Source: Moringa oleifera
Taxonomy: Eukaryota; Streptophyta; Magnoliopsida; Brassicales; Moringaceae
Length of the DNA stretch: 64,000 nucleotides
Assembly: GCA_021397835.1 (NCBI GenBank)
Contig: JAJFZO010000065.1
Span: forward strand, 1,178,001-1,242,000
Direction: 5' to 3'
In this document: piece after piece, positions 52,055 through 64,000 of the stretch
How positions within the stretch are numbered: position 1 is the first letter of the stretch
How the letters are laid out: every line of letters begins with the position of its first letter
Translations under genes and position numbers: made by a program
Notes under the pieces: generated by a model
Databases searched by the model: none
Seen by the model: only the letters and a program-made list of their open reading frames with translations
What the model was told of the DNA's origin: nothing

Positions 52055-54628
52055 GTGATTGTACAGAGATGAGGAGAAACTAGAAATTGCTTGTATCAAA
52101 GCCTCAAGTTTGTGTTAATCTGACAGCTTATCTTGTTTATTCAATAAGAGAAACCATATTTCTTCTCATAGAAACTGAGATGCTGTACTGAAAAAAGGTA
52201 TATTTATAAAAGGTTAATGCCAAAATGATTTTAATTTTTCCCATTTTTTGTGGTCCATAGCTATGTAATAATTTCATTTCTGTGCCTTGTCAGTGGTTAA
52301 TGTGCTGGACTGGTTCTTGTCAGACTCATCCTTTTCATGAATCTTAAAAGACTTTGATCCTTTTTTCTGGCATTCTTTGGTTAGTGGAAGTATCTGGCTA
52401 TATATGCTACCCAATGAATACTATCATACTGATTTCATCATCTCTGCTAGTTTCTAAGAGTTTCTTCTCATGATTTTGGTTTGAGAATCTGTGTATTTGG
52501 CATCTTTCTCTCTCATTGTAGCTCATACCAATGCATGATCCACAGTGCTTAGCATATTATGTGAAAGATGCTGAGTGGTCCGGTCCTGTCAATTACAAAT
52601 TGGCGAAACAATGACCACACTGCATCTACCCTTTTCTGTCTATTGACATGGTTGGTTTGAGGGTCCTCCCAGTGTTTCTCTTGACATTAGCAGCTTACCC
52701 TTAAGTATCACAGCTTCTCTGCCTCTTTTTTGCTCACTGTTGGTCTCTTTTTATTGAGCGAAAGAAAAAAAAAAAGGAAAGAAAAAGAAGATTACTTTGA
52801 CAATTATGGCAGGGATTGCAAAAGCTGTGGTTGGAGAGCCACCCAGGGACTATTTGATGATGTGAAGACATCACCATGAAAGGGACCTTTCATATGGTGC
52901 AGTTAATGATAGATGAAGCTTTCTTATCAGCTATTGCTTGGCTTCCAACAACTTGACCTCTACTATCTCCACTTGCAAGCTTGGAAATTCTGGGGCATGC
53001 TTACTTTCTTCCCTCTTTTCCATGTTTCTTTGCCGTGTTGACTTATAGGTCCTGCAAATAAATGCATCATAAGTTAAAAAAGCTGCCTGTCTGTCTACAA
53101 CTATTTTGACAGTTAGTTTATCACTTTCAATCTGCCAGTTGCTCGGATGGTTGCTTTTTGTTGTATTCTTTCTCTTTCACTTTTTCCCTTGCAATATCAA
53201 GGTAAGTGAAAAATATCCCAAGATGAGCAGGGGTTGTGAGACCCCTTATGCCATAGCTGGATCCCAACAAATTGGTGACCAAAACTTCCTGTGATCAGAT
53301 GAGCACTGTGCTTTCCACATGGTAATCCTCAGAAAATCCTCTTCTTTTTTAAAGAAGAGAGAAACACTCAATGATGCCATGACATGTGATTTCATCTCAT
53401 TTCACTCATACTTGGCATTTTGGGTTAGCCGTTTATTTTCATTTCCCCTTGCTTTTGGCAAAAAACACATGTTGCATGTGTTAGCTCTACTGTGGAGAAT
53501 TTTTTCTTACAGCAAAAAAAGAGAGAGAGAGGTAAGAATGCAATTGGGTACTGTTTGGTTGCTGGAATGGAGAGGAAGAATTTAAGGGTCATGTCTAAAG
53601 GGGGTGTACCCTTGTGGATATGCATGGAGAGGGTCATAGAAGTACATGGGACCCACTTGATGTAACCATGTGGAAGCAAAATGCCCTTTCTTTTGAAGCT
53701 TCAACTTTGAACAGGTCACAACTGCTGAGTCATATCCTGAAGCTCAGACCTTTATGAAGCTAAGAGGGCACCGGCCCTTATCTATTGGGATTGACTTCTT
53801 TGACAACTCCCACTGACAACGGGGAGACTCCATGGATTAATCATTTAAAAAATCTTACCCACTTGGCTCTTCTTCCTGCATGCATCTCATCTGGATCACA
53901 AAACATGGATATGCTTGCATGTGTGTGTATGTATCTATGTATATTTGTATGTATCTCTTGGTCCAAGAGGGAAACTGGTCACATGGGTCATATGCATGTA
54001 TGTATGTTTATGTATATTTTGTATGAATATCTTGGTTGAAGAGGGAAATTGATCACATGGGTCATATGCAGAAGCGATAGTATCCACATATGCGAATCAG
54101 ATATATTGCTGCAGAGGATGATAAAACAACGAGTGAGCAATGTTGAGGCTCTGCAGTTCTACTAAAAACACTATAGAAAATATTTATTATTTTATTATTT
54201 TAAATCATAAAAAATCTTTTAAAAAATTTTATACTAAAATACTTAGCATAAGGAGAGGACCTATATTTTTTATTTAAATTGAGGTTTTACAGTTTACCCC
54301 CATAAATTTAATGGTTTACTAGATGTAATTTAATTTTATAATCACTTTACCCAAAGTAATACTAATAGATTCATCTTTGACTATAATACCTTAAGGAATT
54401 TCAGGATGATTAGGTAAGCTAATGTACGTTACTGCCAACAACATAAAAAATAGCGAACTCCGTAATAATTACACAAAGTGAATGATGCCCACATGAGTGA
54501 ATAAATGCCGAGGAAAACAAAGGGCCCCACAGCTACCAGGTAGACCCCACAAGGCACGATGGGACCCGCACTTTTGCGTTTAACAAAGTTGCCGTCAGAA
54601 AGGACCTCATGAGTAAAGTAAACACAGA
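52055..54628. other. Spacer between CIA30 and the J-protein gene
   Basis: The left part is CIA30 3' untranslated region. No gene is recognised; the frames at 53106-53585 and 53785-54039 are not protein-like. The diverged duplication at 53947-54070 lies here, and an AT-rich patch covers 54170-54420. Confidence 0.5.
53947..54070. repeat. Imperfect 50-bp direct repeat, 74-bp period
   Basis: 53947-53996 and 54021-54070 share AAGAGGGAAA, TCACATGGGTCATATGCA and the CTTGG lead-in, with six mismatches. The bases between are TGTATGTA-rich. Confidence 0.85.
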
Positions 54629-54641
54629 GAACGTTCTGGAG
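54629..54641. promoter_or_regulatory. Heat shock element upstream of the J-protein gene
   Basis: GAA-CG-TTC-TG-GAG gives three alternating units, two of them perfect. It lies about 600 bases before the J-protein ATG and before the region that looks like its leader. Confidence 0.4.
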
Positions 54642-54809
54642 ACACGATCTTTTGCAAAATATCTCCCACTCGTATTCAATCTGCACCGCTCATCTTATCT
54701 AATAATTTAATAATATTTTTTATTTCGTAATTAATAATCTATTGGAATATATCACACTCTTCCTTTATTATTTTTTAAAATATTAATATCTCTTTTTTCT
54801 GGAAAAAAA

Positions 54810-55225
54810 ATGTATTTAAGTGGCCGGTTTCTGGAGAGTTCCTCGGGCCTTGGCATTTTTGGCGTGAGAGAGGGAGCTTCCTTTACTTTCCCCTCTTCGC
54901 TTCACCTCCCCTGTTTCTCCGGGGAAGCTATTGCTGCTAAGGTTCCGTGTCCTAGTGCAGAACGAAAATGTAGTCTAAGCCTTTTGGGGCTCTTATTATA
55001 TCTATGTAGTTATGTACCGAGAGAGGTGGATTTCGTTTCTATTTGGGATTTTGTCAGTCTTGCAGTAGCAGTATTCGTAAATTTGTCGACCAGGCAGAAG
55101 AAGATAAATCCTTGTGTATCCCGGGTTTTGGGTTTTGGTGGGCGGTGGTGTGTATTTGAGTTGTGTGAGGTGTTTGTTGTCGTTATTGTTGTGAGTTGTG
55201 TGTTGTTCTCTGGTGTTGGAGAAGG
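54810..55225 (+). promoter_or_regulatory. Likely promoter and leader of the J-protein gene, with upstream ATGs
   Basis: A GC-richer tract after AT-rich spacer. An ATG at 54810 opens a 156-codon frame that overlaps the true start in another frame and ends at 55280. A second ATG at 55196 is in frame with the J-protein and would add 10 residues. Which is transcribed depends on the unknown start site. Confidence 0.35.
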
Positions 55226-58200
55226 ATGGCAGATGGAGAAGAGAAAAGCAACAGTGACTTGTATGCCGTTTTGGGGTTGAATAAGGAATGCACTCCAACT
55301 GAGCTCAGAAATGCTTATAAGAAGCTTGCACTGGTTAGAGTTATTAACCATCTTTTCTTTCTCAAACTTTGTTCTCTGTGTTTTTATTTTTTTCATAAGC
55401 CACTTCAAATTCGAACGTTTTTATTAAAACAATCAACTTTTTTGGGTTAATCACTGTTTTTCGGAATAATAGAGGGGTTCCTGTTGTTCCGTTGAAAAAA
55501 TGGACTGCTATTTGTTGGCATGTTCAGCAAGCTGGATTGCATAATTTGATTGATTGATTGAGCTTTCTTATGATTGGCTGCAAATAAGCCTTTGGCTTGG
55601 GCTGCACTGACAGAAAATGACTAATCTGTTATGAATTACTAATATGATATACAGAGCTGCACCTGCATAGCGATTCTGGTTGGGTTTGTTTTTTGGTTGA
55701 CATATTGGGTTGGAACTCGTCAATTGAAAAATGAAAAGGAATTTGACTTTCTGGGAAAGTGAAAATTTTACAGGAAAATCGTGTTAGGATTTTATTGTTC
55801 CTTTTAGTGAAGGGAAGTTTTGTTTGTAAAATAGAGATGGCACCCAGATCGCTGTTCCGCGTCGGGAGATTCAATATTTGTGGAAGAAGCAAAGAAGAAA
55901 TTTCAGGCGATCCAACAAGCCTACTCCGGTAACTACACTCAAGTTCAATAATTTATGCATAGAAAGAAGTGGAATTTCCTTTTCTTTTTGGCCTTTCAAT
56001 TTAATGCAGTGGTTGATCATTAGAATCACGAGATGCTGATTTCCCTTCTCTATCTGTCTCTCGTTTTTTGTGCACAGTTCTGTCTGACGCAAACAAGAGG
56101 TTTCTGTACGACGTGGGAGCTTATGAGAGTGATGACGACGAAAATGTGAGTTTCTTTTTTTTTTCTTTTTCCTTTTTATTGTTTTTCCTTTTTCCTTTGT
56201 CAGACTTTAAAGTGATGACATGTCTTCTCTGAGAGACATTATTGGTTATTCTTGATTTTTCTTACGTTGGCCAGTCTTGTCTCGTCAATATCTTCTTTTT
56301 CTTACTCTCATTTATGTCATGCCAAGGGTTCAGGCCTTTCAAAGTCTTCTGCAACTAATTGTCATCAGCATTGTCGTGCAGGGAATGGGTGATTTCTTAA
56401 ACGAAATGGCAATGATGATGACCCAAACAAAGCCCAGCGTAAGCTTCTTTGTGCCCCTTTTTTCAGATTTTGTTGGATTCTCTTTATTCTTTGTGATTAT
56501 GCAAGTAATCCAAAAGCATGCATGTTAAGTTGTTAACAGGGCACAGGGTGTGTTTAAGGTTGCCTTTTGGGAAATCTTAGGTGTTTGTGGTTTCGGTAGC
56601 CCTACATATATGCCTTTACTTATGTTTAGTTGTCAAAGCAAAAGTAGACTGCAAATGGGCCAGCTACAGGCTACTGAGTTTTTAATTAAATGAATATTAT
56701 CCAAATTGGCCACCAAATCCTGAACGAACGAATACTAGGGTGAATAAGATATGATGGTCCTACTTGTCAAATCATGGGCCCCTGTGATTATGCAAGTAGT
56801 GTTGCATTAGTTGTCACTAATTGTTGCTTTCAAGGATTCACAACTTGCCCATAGTGGTGCCTTCCAGTTGAAGGGCATTGGAGAGACTAGTATTTTTCAC
56901 TGTCATCTACCAGAAATTTCTAGTACCTTTTTCTTTTTTTCTTGTTTTTGGTGTCTTTAGTATTTTTAATCAAAAGCAGGTTTGTCTTTTCCATTATTGA
57001 TAAAAAGATAACTTTAGATATATACAACAATGGGTTTAAAGTTCTTTGCTGTATGATTGTGTGAAGCTGGAGTGTGCAAATGGTTGCGTGCAATAGTCAT
57101 TTTCATGTGGCTAAGATTAGCCACGGCAAAGACTTGTGGTCCTCATTAAGTAGGATTGATTACTTATGGCCAGAGTAGGTTTTCGTGCAATGTTTTCTTG
57201 GGTAGCCTCAAAACAAATTTAGCAGAGTAGTAAGTAGTAATATTTGAGGGTGTTGTTGAGTTATATTTTATGATACCCTAGAAAAGGGCATAAACGGTTT
57301 ATTATTTTTCTTTTGAAGTGATAGGTCTGAGGTAATATAAGGTTAATGGATTCCATTCATCTGCTATATTTTATAATGTATTGGTTAGTATTACTAAATA
57401 ATTGGTTCTAATACTATGATAATTATTTACCATAATGATATACCATTTCTCTAGGCATCCACCATAGTGATGCTTTGATAACATAACAATAATATTTGGG
57501 CATGTGATCCGACAGGAGAATGGAAACGAAACTTTTGAGGAGTTGCAAGAGTTGTTTCAAGAAATGTTTCGAGGGGATATTGAGGCATTTGAATCCAGTG
57601 GTCAACCTAGTACTTCTTCTACTTCCTCATCATATGCATCTTGTAGTGAAAGCTCCAACTCTAACAACAAGCGCAATTCATCAGAAATGAATTATACGAA
57701 GACAACAATGGATGCTTCTTCTAAATTCAATGTTCAGTGTCAGAAGTTCTGTTTAGGGGTAAGCTTTCTCTTTTCCATCTATATTCTTAGCATACACTAA
57801 GCATCTGTTAGAATGATCAGAATTTATATGGTTGTGAGAGGTAAAGCTTTATACCTTACCTGAAAGTAGACCAGATTGAGGACAATTTTTCTAAGAGCCA
57901 CTTTGATCCTCTTTGTCTTTGGAGCATGGAAAACCCGGCCTAGCCAGAGCACAGTGAACAGGCATAACATTTTAGAGTCAAATCATAAAACTTCTGTTAA
58001 TTTGCTCTAGCAACTCTAAATTAAGTATAAATTGTTGCTATAGACTTGGGCTTGTTTCAAAGGGCTTTCTAAATTATATGCATTGCTTACAAATCTGTAG
58101 TGCATTCCTCATCGGAAATAACTGATTATCTGCATAAGTTGTGCTGACTAATTGAATTTTTTATGCGTAAGATGGTTGTTAATTGCCCACCATGTCAAGA

Positions 58201-58732
58201 ACCCTATCTTTTTAGTTTCGGTTGACAGTCCTGTTATGTAGCTTTAAATTTCTGACTATGTCCAGGTATTATCTTAGTTCATCTTGTCAACCCTCTTTTA
58301 AACTATCTTCTCAAGTTGACATTTATATGTGTTTCTTTCTGTGAAGAGTGTAACAATTGTTGGTTGTTTTGTGTTTTTATCATCGGCTGGATTTAGATTC
58401 AACTAGTGTCATATATGGCTTAAATGGGAAGTAGTTCTGTATTGAGACTTGGCATTTTTCAACAAGTTGATGTGATGATTGTATATTAACACTTAATTGG
58501 ACTAAGTTCAAAAGGGCAGTTATCTTACCCATTGGTCTCCATATTGATGCAATGTTTGGATATGATGTTATGAAGACAGGTGGGAGACCAGCAATCTTTC
58601 AAAAAGGGGAAGGGAGCAGGAGAAGGAACTCGAGGAGGAAGAGCAGGCAGTAGCAGGAGGCAGGGCAGGAAACAAAAGGTTTCATCTGGCCATAATGTCT
58701 CCTCCAACGACTATGGCATCTCTGCTTCATGA
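55226..58732 (+). CDS. Small J-domain (DnaJ/HSP40-like) protein
   Basis: Probable Hsp70 co-chaperone. Exons: 55226-55333, 55835-55928, 56078-56145, 56382-56438, 57516-57758, 58580-58732; 723 nt, 240 aa. The J domain occupies about residues 10-80: DLYAVLGLNKECTPTELRNA, YKKLAL, then RWHPDR with the Hsp70-stimulating HPD at 39-41, AKKKFQAIQQAYSVLSDANK and RFLYDVGAY. There is no Gly/Phe region, zinc finger or DnaJ C-terminal domain, so it is a type III (class C) J-protein. The rest holds an acidic helix (FEELQELFQEMFRGDIEAFE), a Ser-rich stretch and a basic Gly/Arg/Lys-rich tail (GEGTRGGRAGSSRRQGRKQK) that may bind nucleic acid or act as a nuclear signal. It resembles the DnaJ gene next to CIA30 in Arabidopsis. 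No membrane segment is seen. Confidence 0.92.
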
Positions 58733-61700
58733 CTGATCAATTTATTCACTCATTAATGCAAAATCCAACCCAAGATTTTATTTTTTTTTTGGCTAACACA
58801 AGGTAATGACAATCACAAGAGCATAGTTGGCATGGCCAACCCAGGACGGGCTGGGGAGAGAGAGTTTTATCATCTAGAGGCATGGAAGGCAACCATTAAA
58901 TGACTGCATGACCATAGGAAGCTGCTTAATTTGCCTCCCTTATTTAATGATTCGCTAGAAAATCCTTTTTACTTAGCTCCCTGTGACCTCCCATTTAAGC
59001 TATCTTGTATTTCTGGTGTTTTTACCCTTTTTATGCAAGTCGATGGATTCTCTGTGACTGTGACCTTTTTTTTTTTCACTTTTACAAACAAGCTTTGATG
59101 CTCAAAAGGTTGAGGCTTGCCTCCGCACAGTAAGAGGAATCTGATAAAATCTGGATCTGGGGTTCCCAAATTTGTGCGTACCCGCAAGTTGAAAATGAGT
59201 GTCAGATAATGTTGGTGTAGCATGAACAGAGATGAGTGAGAAGCCTATGAGTGGGTTAGGTGGTGGCATTGAGGCCCCCAATAGAAGCTTCAATTTGCTT
59301 GCATTTTCGGTTTGAAGGTCAAACAAAGTATGTGGAGATCCCAATCAGTTACACACTCACAAAATGCGAAAAGAGATTGAATGCAGCGAAGAATGTAGTT
59401 GTGGTCTAGGAGTTGTCACCCGCCCAACAGCTCTCGTTTCCTCTCGCTTTCTGTTCTCTTCTTTTCTTTTCTTCTCTGGTTGCCCACTTGGTTGCTATTT
59501 TATTGTTGATGTAGGCAACTTGTTTGAAAACTACATAACGAAATGGCCAAAGAAAAGAAATGCCCTTTTGAATACTCAGCGCAAAGTTCTACGTTAGAAT
59601 ATTTTATAGAGGAAATGACCATAATAATGGGAAGAAAGTTGTCGGGAAGGGCTACACGGATAAATCCAAACGGCCAAATAAATCATATACTTCAAATTTC
59701 AATATAATTCATAGACCTACTTCATTCTATTAGTGATAAAATTAAGGTTACATCTTCACTTTAAAATTAGCTAGGTGATCCACATAATTTGTTATATGAT
59801 TTATATATATTATTTGTCGCGTAAAAATTGCAAATATATCAAATCATTTCTTCATCTTTAAGTATTTGAAGGGGCATGAAAAACTAACTAATGAATAAAA
59901 GTCTTCGTGGCGTCTAAATAAACATAGGTGAACTTCTTTCAAACAATTTTGCAGCCATTTCCTTCAATGCCTCTTATTAAACTCAAGATATAAAAGAAAC
60001 AAATTTTATTAAAACTAGATTGATCTTTAATTTCAAAAACATATAAAAAAATGTTATGAGTAAAAAAAAATTAATTATATTTTCTAAACATAATAATTAA
60101 TTTAAAAAGAAATAAAATAAATTTTAACCATAAAATTGATATGTAACAGATGTATGGAGTCAATTTTAATTGCCTTTTAATAGGCCTATCATGACAACCT
60201 ATTCAATATATATTTAGTACTTCTATTACTCCATAAATAAATCCGCAGCCCAATTTATATGTCCCATAAAGCTCAATAATCAAAGGTCCACTTTAGACAA
60301 AACATAAACCAATAAACATTGGGTCAATGATTTCTAGGCCTACAAAGGCTTAAGCCTCAAGAAAACAGATTGGATTGGATCCGTCGCATTTTATAATTAT
60401 GACTCATTTTCGTGTGTTTAATAGCCGATTGTCACATTTCAAGAGATTGATTTTTTGGAATGCTTGTTTCTGAGTTTAATATTTGAAATAATTGCATAAT
60501 TTAAATTAAGCTAAGTGCAATCTCAATGCATGCGTAATTAATGGATTTGGATAGGACAAACTAGATAGGGATGACAAGTTACCTATGCTCAAATTTTTAA
60601 TAGGAGCCCTAGGATTGAGATTAAGTACGATCTGTTCTTGAAATTGTCATGTCATAGTTTCTCCTTCAGAGAAATTTAATATTTGAATTTAAAATTTGGG
60701 GTATCTATCAACCAATTTTTATGTTAATTATTTTAACCAATATAATCAAATACTATATAGAAGTGACATCAAGCAATGAAGTGAAGTGTAGTTTTGACCA
60801 AAAATGTTGCACATGCTAATCAAGAGATGCATCATTTTGTTTTTATTAATGGATTTTTTCAAACAATCAAATAATTAAAAAATATGTATAATTGATTAAC
60901 TAAAATTTGGTCTTAAGAAATGAGTTATAAAAAAAAACTAAATTTCAATCCATTTTTAACTGAAAATTATCATTTTAGAATAGCAAACTTTTTAATTTAA
61001 AATGAATGTATGATGTAATACAATTTGTTATTTTGTGTTTTTTTAAGTGATTGTTACTTTGTATTAATACTTAACCACCAAAGCAAATAATACCCATAAA
61101 TTTTTAACTTTATTATAATTATTTTATATATTGACATGTCACGACTTGGTCTTATTGTCTAGTTACTTTCTTTTTTACCAAGAAAAAAAAATAAGTATAA
61201 GCTAAGAAAAGAATGCTAAAGTGAAGAAGATGATAAATTTGATGAGCTCATTCTTTTATTTTCTATGCAGGAAGAAATACCAAGAAAGTGCTTCTCTCAC
61301 CATCAAAGCTTACCTAACCAAAAATCAATTATTGGAGACATATATAATCACTAAGATGTTCCACAATAAGGCTATGTGATTTTAAGTCAATCTTGCTAAC
61401 CAAACAAATTAAAGAGCGGCCAATTGAATCTATCTCGATGGGTAATTTTTAATTTTTTATGTTAATTTCAAAAACCTATTTTCTTGTAAATCGAGAAAAT
61501 ATTTGTCATCACATCTTACGCGGAATGATAATGACTTTGATAATAATAAGACAATGGTTTTTCGCATTTTTGAAAATATGTATACATTAATTACCATTTA
61601 TTTGAAAGATTCTTTGATTCAATCCATTTGTTTGCAAAATTTTCCAGAGTTCAATAATAATGTTTGATGATTAAGATTTCCCAAAATAAAAACGTGTTCA

Positions 61701-61768
61701 CCAACCACATAGAGACACGTCAACTTGTTATAGTCCGATTATAATATTTTATTTTTTTGGTTTTTATA

Positions 61769-61792
61769 CATATATATATATATATATATATG
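61769..61792. repeat. (AT)n microsatellite
   Basis: About 12 AT units inside AT-rich spacer. Confidence 0.9.
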
Positions 61793-62448
61793 CACAACAT
61801 GCATGAAACTTTAAATAACTTACTTTTTTTATGTAATTACAATTTTATCTGAAGAAAATATAAACAATTTATGATAGCGATATATTGTTTTCATATCTCT
61901 GTGTATATTTTTCTTCATAAAGGGATTTTATCCTGAATTTTTATAAAATTTTAAAATGCACTTATAAGTGTATAAATAATCAAAATCTCATATTTATTTT
62001 TCTAAAATAATTTATAAATATTATAAAATTTAAAAAATAGATTATGTTGAAACCGTAAATAATTTAATTTATCAAATAAATTGTTTAAAAGATATTGAGA
62101 TTTGATTAATAAATAAATAAAAAAAACTATTAAAAAGATTATAACACAGATAACATAAAACATTTAGTTTTTATATTTTGCAGAGAAATTTTAAATTTAT
62201 AAATACAATACGAAAAAATAAATTCATACCCACTGAGATTTTATGGATAAAATAAAAATAAAAATGATAATAAAATATTAATGTAAATCTAGTTTGCAAA
62301 CATAGTTATGGGAAAGAGATTGGAGAAGTTTTTTTTGTTGCTAAAAGCTTCTAATGAGAAGTATCTTAAAGCTAATCCTTCTTATCAACCCTCTCTACCG
62401 CTGCCCAAGATGGAGAAAAAAGCAAAAAGGGGTAGATGCACCATCCCT

Positions 62449-62458
62449 GTCACGTGAC
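62449..62458. promoter_or_regulatory. G-box palindrome GTCACGTGAC
   Basis: A perfect 10-base palindrome with the CACGTG core bound by bHLH and bZIP factors. It lies 1.3 kb before the DRM1/ARP start, in the only GC-rich island of that spacer. Confidence 0.4.
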
Positions 62459-63508
62459 TTCGAGGCTGGGGTCCCACAAGTAGCGGCCTTGTGGACTTGT
62501 AGTTCAACCTTATCAGGTTGACGTGTAAGATTGTGCAAAAGCGGGACCCACATGTCTGCCCACTTGAGTCACAGGACCCACTTTTCCCCTCCACGCCGTT
62601 TCTTTCTTTTATTACCGTCAGTCTCTCGGCTTCACTAAGCTGATCACTGGGCAATTGAAATATTAATTATTTTTACTTTTTTTATTTGGTGTTTTTTTTA
62701 AAAAAATTATTTAAAAAAAAGATTAGAAGGAAAACAAAAAATAAACCCAATGACAAAGAAATTTTAATCATATAAATTGTTTTATGTGCAACTAAATTTT
62801 GTTGGGTATAAAAATTTTGCTCGTATTATTAAATAAATATTGTGGTTTAAAAATTTATCACTCATTTATCAATTTAGATCTAATATAAATATATTAAATA
62901 TTTAAATAAAATATTTTGTATAATATTTTTCAACTTAATTTTTTATAAATATATAAAATATTCAAATTATCATTAGTTATTATATTTTTTGATACTAAAA
63001 ATAAAATATTTTTAAATTTATATCATTAAAAATTTTAATTTTTTTAAAAATATACTGTGAATAAAAATTATTCAAATTTAAAAATTAAATTCAAATGAAG
63101 TTTAAAATTTAACATTTGAACAACAAAAATTAAAAATTTAATTTGTCATCATAGCAAGAAATAAATATTCAAATTAATTTTATTTAAAAATGAGAAAAAA
63201 TAAAAATAAAATATTTATTTACGGATGTTTTTTTCTTTTTGTTTTCTTTTGTAATAGACATACCTGTCAACAATTGCATAATTTTTTTAATAAGCAGAGA
63301 AAAGAAAAAAATTGAATGGGCTTATAATATCTTGATAAGACGAATTTAACAGTGGCTATAATCTATGGATTACTTATCATTATAAGTGTAATAATTAGCG
63401 TTATCTCAAATTGGTGTTTCGACATTTTGATGGCTCCAAATGAAGCCATATATTATTAGCCGAAGCCATTGCTTCAAGTTAGCCGCCAAATATTCAACGC
63501 CTTCGTCT

Positions 63509-63534
63509 TCTCTCTCTCTCTCTCTCTCTCTCTC
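63509..63534. repeat. (TC)n microsatellite in the DRM1/ARP upstream region
   Basis: Thirteen TC units about 250 bases before the start codon, in a pyrimidine-rich leader or promoter. Confidence 0.92.
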
Positions 63535-63767
63535 CTCAGGCTTCGTCTATAAGAGCTCTAAAACGCCATTTTTTCCGACTCAAGGAAAAGGAAACTCTTT
63601 CAGCCGATATATCCCCACATATCTTCTTCTTCTGTTTCGCTCCCTCCTTTCTCTTCGTAACAGTCGTTTCGGGTCGCCCAAAAAATTTTGAAAAAAAAAC
63701 CAAAAAAATTACGTATACCGGCCATCTTTAACGGTTGTTACACAGAGAAGATCACACTACCACCATT

Positions 63768-63790
63768 TCATCATCATCATCATCATCATG
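63768..63790. repeat. (TCA)n repeat running into the DRM1/ARP start codon
   Basis: TCA units continue directly into the ATG at 63788, so the last unit contributes the A and T of the initiator. Confidence 0.85.
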
Positions 63791-64000
63791 GGGTTTCTCC
63801 ACAAGCTCTGGGACGAAACGCTTGCCGGGCCCATGCCTGAGAACGGCCTCGGCAAACTAAGGAAGTATGATTCGTTCTCGGCCATGCGATCGCCTCCTCC
63901 TGTTGTTTCAGATGACCGTCAGATCGTGATAACCAGGAGCATTACTATTCTAAAGGGCAATAATAGAGGCAGTTCTAGGACCACGTCGCTGGATCCGGGC
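63788..64000 (+). CDS. Dormancy/auxin-associated protein (DRM1/ARP family), 5' part
   Basis: First 71 codons, open to the window edge; the rest lies outside. The N-terminus MGFLHKLWDETLAGPMPENG followed by LGKLRKYDSF is the family signature (LWD..AGP....GLGKLRK). A basic/Ser-rich stretch with QIVITRSITILKG follows. DRM1/ARP proteins are small, disordered and of unclear biochemical role; transcripts rise in dormant buds and fall with auxin or growth. The start is fixed by the family N-terminus. No splice donor has been reached by base 64000. Confidence 0.92.
   Translation, partial: MGFLHKLWDETLAGPMPENGLGKLRKYDSFSAMRSPPPVVSDDRQIVITRSITILKGNNRGSSRTTSLDPG

Larger units (their letters stand above)
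58733..63508. other. Long spacer before the DRM1/ARP gene
   Basis: No gene is supported. 58733-59600 is mixed and begins with the J-protein 3' end. 59650-62330 and 62650-63330 are very AT-rich, with an (AT)12 run at 61769-61792. A GC-richer island at 62380-62660 contains a G-box palindrome. Minus-strand frames such as 58969-59344 and 62385-62654 match nothing I know. Confidence 0.5.

Overview
This window is nuclear DNA from a flowering plant, almost certainly a eudicot. The genes are split into many short exons by AT-rich GT-AG introns. The products are plant-specific or plant-typical (SAUR, DRM1/ARP, class III small heat shock protein), and the spacers carry plant-type LTR, LINE and MITE remnants. 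Species cannot be fixed from the sequence alone. I rebuilt nine genes exon by exon. Eight are complete and their exon lengths sum to an exact multiple of three; the ninth runs off the right edge.

Layout: (1) 1736-11396 +, SAC-domain phosphoinositide phosphatase, 16 exons, 814 aa. (2) 13259-16842 +, mitochondrial F1 ATP synthase gamma subunit, 9 exons, 324 aa. (3) 18623-21152 -, cytosolic small-subunit ribosomal protein SA, 5 exons, 301 aa. (4) 23320-34021 +, NOC1/CEBPZ-type ribosome-biogenesis protein (SLOW WALKER 2 type), 16 exons, 1048 aa. (5) 34751-35544 -, class III small heat shock protein, 2 coding exons, 148 aa. (6) 38237-41261 -, old truncated Ty3/gypsy-type LTR element with only gag and protease remnants, sitting in a gene-poor stretch. 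(7) 45117-45515 +, single-exon SAUR of the SAUR76/77/78 type. (8) 47648-52054 +, complex I assembly factor CIA30, 7 exons, 225 aa. (9) 55226-58732 +, small J-domain protein, 6 exons, 240 aa. (10) 63788-64000 +, 5' end of a dormancy/auxin-associated (DRM1/ARP) gene.

The genes are independent transcription units, not an operon. Functional themes are ribosome production (RPSA, NOC1), mitochondrial oxidative phosphorylation (ATP synthase gamma, CIA30), proteostasis (sHSP, J-protein) and auxin or dormancy response (SAUR, DRM1). Promoter motifs fit these themes: telo-boxes near RPSA, NOC1 and ATP synthase gamma; site II motifs upstream of both mitochondrial genes; heat shock elements upstream of the sHSP and the J-protein. 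From memory, SAC, SAUR, CIA30, DnaJ and NOC1 neighbours also sit together in Arabidopsis, so this looks like conserved microsynteny.

I found no previously undescribed biological system. The most notable points are three reading-frame-supported GC-AG introns in three different genes, a cluster of LINE fragments inside introns, a PIF/Harbinger-like MITE with TTA target duplication inside a CIA30 intron, and a gag-protease-only LTR element.
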